Of a stretch of 9,263 nt of DNA, positions 1 to 4,648 are shown in pieces; the first letter of the stretch is position 1, and every line of letters starts with the position of its first letter. The notes beneath the pieces are model-generated. The model saw nothing but the letters and a program-made list of their open reading frames with translations, was not told the DNA's origin and searched no databases. The DNA comes from Dehalococcoidia bacterium (lineage in GTDB: Bacteria; Chloroflexota; Dehalococcoidia; Dehalococcoidales; G020351185), in NCBI GenBank assembly GCA_030635945.1, contig DAOVXW010000012.1:1-9263 (forward strand), given 5' to 3'. A program made the translations under genes and the position numbers.

Positions 1-450
1 AAGAATGACGGGCAGATGCCAATGGGAATTATGGTCATGGCATTGGTCCTTTTCAATAATGATCCCGGTTTATGGGAACGCTTATCTTTGTTCAATGCTG
101 ATACTTGGTGGATAATATTCATCTCGGCTTTGTCAATTAGCTTTGGTACGGCTATTGGTGGTTGGCGGGTAATCAAGACAATCGGCATGAGGGTTACCAC
201 TCTACGCCCGGTGCACGGTTTTGCCGCTCAAACAGCGGCGGCTTCAGTAATTGAGGTAGCTTCACATTTTGGTATTCCGGTAAGCACCACGCATTGTATA
301 AGCACAGCAGTTATGGGGGTGGGGTCTACCCGGCGTTTATCGGCAGTGCGCTGGGGAATAGCTGGTAATATTATGACTGCCTGGGTACTTACCTTTCCTA
401 TATGCGGTGTTCTGGGCTACCTGTTTTCTTTGCTGCTGGGCTTGTTATAA
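1..450 (+). CDS. PiT-family inorganic phosphate permease, C-terminal part (5' end outside window)
   Basis: This is the C-terminal portion of a PiT/PHO4-type transporter, an integral membrane protein that imports inorganic phosphate with a coupled cation. The open frame runs in from base 1, and the first Met at base 16 is internal. The first residues (KNDGQMPMG) match the family signature written G-x-N-D-x-x-K-x-M-G, but a Met stands where Lys is usual. The closing half-repeat is clear: HGFAAQTAAA, then a hydrophobic stretch, then PVSTTH (STTH at bases 283-294), MGVG and RWGI. It ends in a long hydrophobic segment (AWVLTFPICGVLGYLFSLL) and a TAA stop. Hydrophobic spans fall near bases 25-60, 100-150, 235-275 and 360-445. 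It converges on gmk with a 4-bp gap and no visible terminator between them. The family call is firm; the exact substrate and coupling ion are family knowledge. Confidence 0.88.
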   Translation, partial: KNDGQMPMGIMVMALVLFNNDPGLWERLSLFNADTWWIIFISALSISFGTAIGGWRVIKTIGMRVTTLRPVHGFAAQTAAASVIEVASHFGIPVSTTHCISTAVMGVGSTRRLSAVRWGIAGNIMTAWVLTFPICGVLGYLFSLLLGLL

Positions 451-454
451 CTGG

Positions 455-1090
455 CTAAAGATTATATTCCCTGGATATTAGCCGCAGTTTTTCGGCAGCG
501 ATTATAGCCCTGATATCTGCTACAACACAATCAATTTTATGCTGCTGGTTAATCACTATATAATCAAAAGAGTGCATCCTTTTCATTTCCTCATTAGCCG
601 TTTGCAGGCGCAGGGCTAAATCTTTTTCCGATTCAGTGTTGCGCCGCCTGAGCCTGCTGGTCAACTCCTGCATTGATGGCGGTGCCAGAAAAATGGAAAC
701 TGCCTGGGGCAGTATTTTCTTGATGGTATCAGCTCCCTGTATGTCAACCTTTAAAATGACATCACGTCCTTTATCCAGCGCCTGTTTCACCGGCTTTTTA
801 GGTATCCCATACCAGTTGCCGTAGACGTTAGCCCACTCCAGCAATTCTTCTGTTTCAATCATTTTCTTGAAACTATCCTTGGAAATGAAGTGATAGTCAA
901 TTCCATCTTTCTCTTCGGAGCGGAGCGGGCGGGTGGTGGCGGTTACTATGAAATCCAGGGGGATTTTCAATTCCTTCATCCTGGATAAAACAGCATCCTT
1001 CCCGGCGCCGGAGGGACCGGAAAGGACTAAAAGTAGCGGTTTGCTGTTTATATTGAAACAGGCTTCATCTTCACAGCCTGATTTTTTCAT
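455..1090 (-). CDS. gmk: Guanylate kinase
   Basis: Guanylate kinase phosphorylates GMP (or dGMP) to GDP with ATP in the cytoplasm, a required step in purine nucleotide supply. The 211-residue length is normal for the family. The P-loop GPSGAGK lies at residues 25-31. The GMP-binding segment follows with TATTRP (50-55), [12 protein letters not shown] (57-68) and a downstream VDIQGA (about 115-120), then the arginine-rich lid RLRRRN. The residue after the P-loop Lys is Asp (GKD) rather than the usual Ser/Thr; I recall this form from other Chloroflexota guanylate kinases. The ATG at 1090 lies inside the end of remA (20-bp overlap) with only a weak upstream AGAG, so translation is probably coupled to remA. 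There is no other start codon before the P-loop, so the 16-residue polar N-terminal tail appears real. It is co-transcribed with remA, the arrangement known from Bacillus. Confidence 0.95.
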   Translation of the reverse strand: MKKSGCEDEACFNINSKPLLLVLSGPSGAGKDAVLSRMKELKIPLDFIVTATTRPLRSEEKDGIDYHFISKDSFKKMIETEELLEWANVYGNWYGIPKKPVKQALDKGRDVILKVDIQGADTIKKILPQAVSIFLAPPSMQELTSRLRRRNTESEKDLALRLQTANEEMKRMHSFDYIVINQQHKIDCVVADIRAIIAAEKLRLISREYNL

Positions 1091-1364
1091 CGCTCTGCTC
1101 TAGTTTCAGCATCGAACCGCCGCGGCTGACCTGCAACCTGCCGGTGATGGTCTCCGGAGCCAGGGCAGCAAGCACTATGTGCTTGCTGTCGGTAAAGATT
1201 ACCGCCTTGGTTCTTCTGCCGTTGGTCATATCAATGAGTAAGCCGTTATTTCTGGATTCCTGGATGGCGCGCTTGGTAGGCGCCGAGTTGGGCGAAGCTA
1301 TGGCGATAACCCGGTTCATTGCAAGGATATTGCCAAATCCGATGTGAATAAGTTCTCCGGTCAT
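1071..1364 (-). CDS. remA: RemA/DUF370 family DNA-binding regulator
   Basis: This is a small protein (97 residues) of the RemA family (DUF370, formerly YlzA). In Bacillus subtilis RemA is a DNA-binding protein that assembles into ring-shaped oligomers and activates matrix and osmoprotection genes. The sequence follows the family closely: LIHIGFGNI (5-13), NRVIAI (17-22), SPNSAPTKR (24-32), [15 protein letters not shown] (42-56). Arg18, Arg50 and Arg51, the residues implicated in DNA binding in B. subtilis RemA, sit at the same positions here. The ATG at 1364 has a GAGG about 10 bases upstream. The gene overlaps gmk by 20 bp in another frame; the remA-gmk order is widely conserved. The target genes in this organism cannot be inferred, since biofilm-matrix operons of the Bacillus kind may be absent. 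A tandem 9-bp repeat lies 48-65 bp upstream of the start and could be a self-binding site (inference). Confidence 0.9.
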   Translation of the reverse strand: MTGELIHIGFGNILAMNRVIAIASPNSAPTKRAIQESRNNGLLIDMTNGRRTKAVIFTDSKHIVLAALAPETITGRLQVSRGGSMLKLEQSDEKIRL

Positions 1365-1411
1365 AATTCTAAACCTCAGTTTGATATTTTAGTTGTCTGA
1401 CTTACTCCAAT

Positions 1412-1429
1412 GTTCAGGTCGTTCAGGTA
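1412..1429. repeat. Tandem 9-bp direct repeat upstream of remA
   Basis: GTTCAGGTC (1412-1420) is followed directly by GTTCAGGTA (1421-1429), 8 of 9 bases identical and in register. It lies in the 221-bp spacer between ychF and remA, 48 to 65 bp upstream of the remA start codon. Short in-phase repeats at this distance suit an operator or activator site, but no binding protein can be named from the sequence. RemA itself is the obvious candidate because the site sits in front of its own gene. Confidence 0.4.
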
Positions 1430-1464
1430 CCTATCGTATAGAACTTTTATCAAGCCGTGTAACG

Positions 1465-1483
1465 GATAACGGCTGTTGTTATC
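1465..1483. repeat. Short inverted repeat in remA upstream region
   Basis: GATAAC (1465-1470) and GTTATC (1478-1483) are perfect inverted 6-bp arms around a 7-base centre. In the minus-strand reading toward remA this is about 100 bp upstream of the start. It may be an operator half-site pair or a weak leader hairpin. It is not followed by a T-run in either direction, so it does not look like a terminator. Confidence 0.3.
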
Positions 1484-1585
1484 AAACCGAAGATAGAATG
1501 CCTAATATATTACCCCGTCAGCAATCAGAAGGCAAGCCCCAAAAGGCTACAATTTAGGATTTCGTTGGTTATTTTTTTATTTAGT

Positions 1586-2686
1586 TTACACGTTAAAAAG
1601 AAAGTTAATAACGTCCCCATCCTGTACCATGTAATGCTTGCCCTCAAGCCGCAGCAGCCCGTGTTTTCTGCCTTCGGCGATGCTGCCCGTTTTCATCAGG
1701 TCGTTGAAGCCGATGATCTCGGCGCGGATGAAGCCTCTTTCCATATCGGTGTGGATTTTACCAGCTGCCTTTACAGCTTCGGTGTCGCCGGTAACGGGCC
1801 AGGCTTTCAATTCATCCGAAGAAGCGGTAAAGAAAGTGAGAAGCCCCATCAGATCGTAGGACGTTTTTATGGTTCTCTCAAGCCCGGATATGGTTAAACC
1901 AAACTCTTTACGGCATTCTTCGGCAGTGGCTTCGTCCAGTTGCCCCAGTTCCATTTCCAGTTTGCCGCAGAGCGTAATGATGCCATGGCCCGTTTTTGAA
2001 AAAAGCTGGCCTAACTTTTTCTCCAGTGTTTCTGCTTCTGCTATCTGCTCTTCGTCGATATTTACCAGTGTCAGCAACGGCTTGGCGCTTAAGAACTGGT
2101 AGCCGGTTATAAGCCTCTTTTCATCTTCGGTCAGGCTTTGCTCTCTGATGGGGATATCCTTTTCCAGCCCTGATTTTACTTTAGCCAGCAGTTTCTGTTC
2201 GTGCTGGAAACGCTGCATGTCGTCCGTTTTGGCACTTTTAAGGGAAGTCTCTATCTTGATGAGCCGCCGCTCGATAATGGCAAGGTCGGAACAGGCGAGT
2301 TCAAGCTCCATAGCGCTGATATCCCGCTCCACATCAATGCTGCCATCTGTGTGAGGTATGCTTTCATCGGTGAAAGCCCGGGCGACATTCATCAGGGCAT
2401 CGGTGTTGCTCAGCTGGGACAGGTATTCACCGCTTATGGCCGTCTCATTTGCCAGGCTCTTGACCGAGGCCCCGATATCAATGTACTTCACCTCGGTCAG
2501 GACGGTCTTTTTGGGCTTGAACAACTTGATTAGCTTATCGAGGCGGGGGTCTGCAACCCTGGCGATGCCGATATGAGGTGCTTCCGGGGTATAACTGCCG
2601 GTGCTGGCTTTACCCTTGGTTAAAGCGTTGAAAACCGTTGTACGGCCGCTTTTGGGTAGTCCTATGATGCCAATACCAACACTCAT
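1586..2686 (-). CDS. Divergent YchF/OLA1-like P-loop NTPase with DUF933 (TGS) C-terminus
   Basis: The 366-residue length and architecture match YchF/Obg-like ATPases (E. coli YchF is 363): an N-terminal G domain, a helical insertion (about 120-195, strongly charged) and a C-terminal DUF933/TGS domain (about 283-366). YchF proteins bind ribosomes and prefer ATP. The tail is very family-like: FFTASSDELKAW, AAGKIHTDMERGFIRAE, LRLEGKHYMVQDGDVINF, FNV end. The G4-type NIDE is at 209-212, in place of the NxxE of YchF. The nucleotide site is unusual. The P-loop reads GLPKSGRT (9-16), with Arg15 where the Walker A Lys should be, and the G3 region reads DIGA (70-73) instead of DIAG, followed by none of the usual Gly/Lys-rich switch residues. 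It may therefore be a specialised YchF-like paralogue rather than canonical YchF, so no symbol is given. The ATG at 2686 is fixed by an in-frame TAA 15 to 13 bases upstream. It lacks a good ribosome-binding site. Confidence 0.82.
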   Translation of the reverse strand: MSVGIGIIGLPKSGRTTVFNALTKGKASTGSYTPEAPHIGIARVADPRLDKLIKLFKPKKTVLTEVKYIDIGASVKSLANETAISGEYLSQLSNTDALMNVARAFTDESIPHTDGSIDVERDISAMELELACSDLAIIERRLIKIETSLKSAKTDDMQRFQHEQKLLAKVKSGLEKDIPIREQSLTEDEKRLITGYQFLSAKPLLTLVNIDEEQIAEAETLEKKLGQLFSKTGHGIITLCGKLEMELGQLDEATAEECRKEFGLTISGLERTIKTSYDLMGLLTFFTASSDELKAWPVTGDTEAVKAAGKIHTDMERGFIRAEIIGFNDLMKTGSIAEGRKHGLLRLEGKHYMVQDGDVINFLFNV

Positions 2687-2736
2687 CAGTATGCTTTACC
2701 AGCCTTCCACATTGCATTTACGCGCCTTGAGAATGA

Positions 2737-2765
2737 AATATAACGGGGTTTTAACTCTATGAAAA
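2737..2765 (-). promoter_or_regulatory. Candidate sigma70-type promoter for the ychF-like gene
   Basis: On the minus strand TTTTCA (plus 2765-2760) and TATATT (plus 2742-2737) are 17 bp apart, matching 4/6 and 5/6 of the consensus hexamers. The predicted start of transcription, near 2730, leaves a leader of about 44 bases before the ATG at 2686. This means the ychF-like gene need not depend on read-through from the small gene 101 bp upstream. Confidence 0.35.
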
Positions 2766-2781
2766 TGCTGGTTTGGAATTG

Positions 2782-2797
2782 ATCCCGCTAGCGGGAT
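2782..2797. repeat. Perfect 16-bp palindrome over the small gene's stop codon
   Basis: ATCCCGCTAGCGGGAT is self-complementary over all 16 bases and contains the TAG stop (minus strand, 2790-2788) of the small HEAT-like gene at its centre. As RNA it could fold as a 6-bp stem with a 4-base CUAG loop. No T-run follows on either strand, so an intrinsic terminator is not supported. A mobile short palindrome, an mRNA 3'-end stabiliser or a protein site are all possible. Confidence 0.5.
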
Positions 2798-3012
2798 GCC
2801 TTCACTATTTTCTTAGCCTGTTTAAGAGCCAGCTCTCTTTCATCGGTGTTCAGTTTTTCATTAGCGACCAGTTCCAGCAGGGACAACAATGATTCGCGGG
2901 TGCCTATGGAGCCGATAGATTTGACGGCATCCGTCCTTATATTGCTGGAAAGGTCCATATCGGTGGCAATAGCGGCCAGCTTCCTTATCTCGTTATTAAT
3001 CTGTTCCGACAT
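2788..3012 (-). CDS. Small HEAT-repeat-like helical protein (function unknown)
   Basis: This 74-residue protein is not a family I can name. The start at ATG 3012 is chosen because a strong ribosome-binding site (AAGGAGA, plus 3025-3019) sits 7 bases upstream. The longer GTG-initiated frame at 3045 would place that site inside the coding sequence. The protein is predicted to be entirely helical, soluble and highly charged, with no Cys, no signal peptide and no membrane segment. Residues about 25-72 read like one to two HEAT/armadillo-type helical hairpins: RTDAVKSIGSIGTRESLLSLL, a turn with Asn-Thr-Asp, then ERELALKQAKKI. Such repeats usually bind other proteins. It precedes the ychF-like gene by 101 bp on the same strand and diverges from holA, so a link to either is conceivable but unproven. 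A candidate promoter and the clear ribosome site argue that it is expressed. Confidence 0.75.
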   Translation of the reverse strand: MSEQINNEIRKLAAIATDMDLSSNIRTDAVKSIGSIGTRESLLSLLELVANEKLNTDERELALKQAKKIVKASR

Positions 3013-3018
3013 CTTATC

Positions 3019-3025
3019 TCTCCTT
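3019..3025 (-). promoter_or_regulatory. Ribosome-binding site deciding the small gene's start
   Basis: Minus-strand AAGGAGA contains the core AGGAG, spaced 7 bases from the ATG at 3012. This is the best Shine-Dalgarno match in the window and rules against the GTG at 3045, which has none. Confidence 0.75.
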
Positions 3026-3065
3026 TTGGCTTGAAGTAGACTCACCGGGTTTTTAATTCCGCCTA

Positions 3066-3094
3066 ATTCTACCCTTTATGGCAGTGGACTGCAA
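3066..3094 (-). promoter_or_regulatory. Candidate promoter for the small HEAT-like gene
   Basis: On the minus strand TTGCAG (plus 3094-3089) and TAGAAT (plus 3071-3066) are separated by exactly 17 bp, matching 3/6 and 5/6 of consensus. Transcription would begin near 3059, leaving a leader of about 47 bases with the AGGAG site near its end. It diverges from the holA promoter, whose -35 is about 43 bp away. Confidence 0.35.
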
Positions 3095-3136
3095 TAGTTA
3101 ATATCGTTACCCTGAGTTTTGGCAAATAACTAACTA

Positions 3137-3164
3137 CTGACTTAACTCTGCTATGTGATAGAAT
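3137..3164 (+). promoter_or_regulatory. Candidate holA promoter
   Basis: CTGACT (3137-3142) and TAGAAT (3159-3164) are 16 bp apart, 4/6 and 5/6 matches to the sigma70 consensus. Transcription would start near 3171, downstream of the GTG at 3155 but upstream of an AGGGG ribosome site (3181-3185) and the TTG at 3194. The arrangement therefore supports the shorter holA reading. Confidence 0.4.
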
Positions 3165-3193
3165 ATATTGATATTAATTCAGGGGCATTGAAT

Positions 3194-4198
3194 TTGTTAT
3201 TCATATTGTTCGGGGCGGATGATTTTTCGCTTAACGAATCGCTTGAGGAAATAAAAAAAGGGATTGGCGACCGGTCGATGCTGGATAGCAATACCACCGT
3301 ACTGGAAGGACGGCAGCTGACCCCCAGCCAGCTAAGAGAGGTTTGTGCCACATTGCCTTTCCTCGCCCCGAAGCGTCTTGTTATCGTTAAGGGCTTGCTG
3401 GAGCGGTTTGAACCCGGGGGCGGACAGGGGCGGCAGAAAAAGAAAGCAAAGAATAACCGGCGAAACGATTATAAAGAATTCACTACCCTGGTTGATGAGT
3501 TCCCCGACAGCACGGTGCTGGTGCTGATAGACTGCGGCGTAAAAAATAAAAATCCTTTGCTTAAGGAGCTAATGCCACGGGCGAAGGTAAGAACCTTTCC
3601 CCTTTTAAGGAATGAGAGGCTGCGTCAATGGATTGGCAAACGCATCAAACAAGAAGACGGCACTATATCTCCCCAAGCCCTTGCTTTACTGTCCCGGCTG
3701 GTGGGCAGCAATCTATGGGTTATGGCGGGCGAGATCTCGAAGCTGGTTTCGTATGCTTTGGGCCGTTGTATAGAGGAAGACGATGTCAGGGCTATCGTCG
3801 GTTACAGCCAGCAGGCAAATGTATTTAATATGGTGGATGCCGTTCTAGAGTCCAGGGCCGGTCAGGCGCAACAGGCAATCCAGCAACTGTTGAAGATGGG
3901 GATGGCGCCGACATATCTGCTTTTTATGCTGGCAAGGCAGGCAAGGCTGCTGGTGCAGGCTAAAGAGCTTATAAAAAAGGGTAAGTCAGAGTTTGAGATT
4001 CAGAATAAGCTGGGTTTAACCTCTGAGTTTGCCTGGCGCAAGACAGCCGAGCAAGCCAGCCGTTATTCCTTTACGCAGCTAAAGGAACTGTACCACCGGC
4101 TGCTGGCCGCCGACCTGTCCATAAAAACCGGTAAATATGAAGCCGAATTGGCTCTAAACATAATGGCGGCTGAATTGTGCCGGCAGGATGTGAGTTAG
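3194..4198 (+). CDS. holA: DNA polymerase III delta subunit
   Basis: The delta subunit is the wrench of the clamp loader: it opens the beta sliding clamp and acts with delta' and tau/gamma at the replication fork. The 334-residue reading matches the family length. Residues 3-13 (FILFGADDFSL) form the first strand and loop of the AAA+-like fold, which lacks a Walker A motif as expected for delta. NTTVLEG, ATLPFLAPKRLVIVKGLLERF and the GSNLWVMAGEISKL stretch are family hallmarks, as is the C-terminal helical collar domain (about 210-334: MAPTYLLFMLARQARLL, LAADLSIKTGKYEAELAL). A basic, flexible loop GQGRQKKKAKNNRR interrupts domain I. I choose the TTG at 3194: AGGGG lies 8 bases upstream and the candidate promoter's start point is near 3171. 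The alternative GTG at 3155 (347 residues) has no ribosome site and overlaps that promoter. The gene converges on the DUF1622 gene with a 6-bp gap. Confidence 0.9.
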   Translation: MLFILFGADDFSLNESLEEIKKGIGDRSMLDSNTTVLEGRQLTPSQLREVCATLPFLAPKRLVIVKGLLERFEPGGGQGRQKKKAKNNRRNDYKEFTTLVDEFPDSTVLVLIDCGVKNKNPLLKELMPRAKVRTFPLLRNERLRQWIGKRIKQEDGTISPQALALLSRLVGSNLWVMAGEISKLVSYALGRCIEEDDVRAIVGYSQQANVFNMVDAVLESRAGQAQQAIQQLLKMGMAPTYLLFMLARQARLLVQAKELIKKGKSEFEIQNKLGLTSEFAWRKTAEQASRYSFTQLKELYHRLLAADLSIKTGKYEAELALNIMAAELCRQDVS

Positions 4199-4204
4199 CA
4201 TAGG

Positions 4205-4543
4205 TTAAAGTTTTCGCCCCGGCAGCCCTATCTCTCTGCCCAGGAAATAGGCGAGGGCTATCCTTATAGCCACTATAGCTGCCAGTATACCCAGCTCTTC
4301 CAGGTTTGGTTCGACAATGGTGCGGATGATATCGGCGGCGATGAGAAACTCAAGTCCCAGTATGAGGTTAAAACCGATACCGAGGCGCACTTTCTCTTCC
4401 GCTTCCTCTGTTTCCCCCCTGGATTTTCTGAATATGCGAAACTCAGCCAGTAGCAGTGCCACCAGCCCTTTGATGACGCCCCAGATAATAATAGCCGCTC
4501 CTATAATAGCTATGACGGAAGAAATATATTCCAGAACTATCAT
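4205..4543 (-). CDS. DUF1622 family membrane protein
   Basis: This 112-residue integral membrane protein resembles DUF1622, a family without an assigned function. Three hydrophobic spans are visible: about 5-33 (ISSVIAIIGAAIIIWGVIKG onward), 53-73 and 82-102. Between the first two is a charged, probably cytoplasmic loop (EFRIFRKSRGETEEAEEKVR). The family-like core is LILGLEFLIAADIIRTI, then EELGILAAIVAIR and a closing YFLGREIGLPGRK. The ATG at 4543 is the only usable start, because an in-frame TAA lies 12 to 10 bases upstream; it has no Shine-Dalgarno sequence. A candidate -10 element ends only 6 bases before it, suggesting a leaderless message. The gene diverges from alaS and converges on holA. 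Neither neighbour suggests a role. Confidence 0.8.
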   Translation of the reverse strand: MIVLEYISSVIAIIGAAIIIWGVIKGLVALLLAEFRIFRKSRGETEEAEEKVRLGIGFNLILGLEFLIAADIIRTIVEPNLEELGILAAIVAIRIALAYFLGREIGLPGRKL

Positions 4544-4549
4544 AAGTTT

Positions 4550-4578
4550 ATATTAAGACTTTATTTCCGTGAAATCAA
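4550..4578 (-). promoter_or_regulatory. Candidate promoter for the DUF1622 gene, leaderless
   Basis: Minus-strand TTGATT (plus 4578-4573) and TAATAT (plus 4555-4550) are 17 bp apart, each 4/6 to consensus. The -10 ends 6 bases before the ATG, so transcription would begin at or next to the start codon. This agrees with the absence of a ribosome-binding site. Its -35 lies 7 bp from the alaS -35, so the two promoters stand back to back. Confidence 0.35.
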
Positions 4579-4585
4579 GACTTAA

Positions 4586-4614
4586 TTGACAGCCAAACCT
4601 GCTTGCACTAAAAT
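4586..4614 (+). promoter_or_regulatory. alaS operon promoter, near consensus
   Basis: TTGACA (4586-4591) is a perfect -35 hexamer. After exactly 17 bp comes TAAAAT (4609-4614), a 5/6 match to the -10. Transcription should start near 4621, giving a leader of about 28 bases, too short for a T-box or other riboswitch. The TTG that opens the longest alaS reading frame is part of this -35, so it cannot be the initiation codon if this promoter is used. Confidence 0.75.
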
Positions 4615-4633
4615 CGTATGTAAAATCACGTTT

Positions 4634-4641
4634 GAGGCAGG
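4634..4641 (+). promoter_or_regulatory. alaS ribosome-binding site
   Basis: GAGGCAGG ends 7 bases before the GTG at 4649. The match and spacing, together with the promoter upstream, fix GTG 4649 as the alaS start. Confidence 0.6.
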
Positions 4642-4648
4642 TAAAATA

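Noticed and set aside
453..483. GGCTAA/TTAGCC inverted repeat between the PiT and gmk ends as a bidirectional terminator
   Set aside because: The 6-bp arms enclose a 19-base loop and there is no T-run after either arm.
1535..1548. AGCC/GGCT hairpin as terminator of the ychF-like gene
   Set aside because: Only a 4-bp stem, and no T-run on the minus strand after it; the nearby run of T bases is on the plus strand, where no gene ends.
1565..1897. 110-residue plus-strand open frame
   Set aside because: Antisense to the TGS tail of the ychF-like gene, which is strongly conserved.
3013..3045. GTG at 3045 as start of the small HEAT-like gene
   Set aside because: No Shine-Dalgarno sequence before it, and the strong AAGGAGA site would then lie within the coding sequence; ATG 3012 fits better.
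4221..4240. GGCAG/CTGCC hairpin at the end of the DUF1622 gene
   Set aside because: It is within coding sequence, short-armed, and followed on the minus strand by a GC-rich, A-containing stretch rather than T residues.
4586..4648. TTG at 4586 as alaS start (891 residues)
   Set aside because: That TTG is part of a perfect -35 hexamer, and the extra 21 residues do not resemble AlaS. GTG 4649 has a ribosome site and a family-typical N-terminus.
4615..4648. T-box or other riboswitch controlling alaS
   Set aside because: The leader predicted from the near-consensus promoter is only about 28 bases, with no specifier stem or antiterminator sequence.
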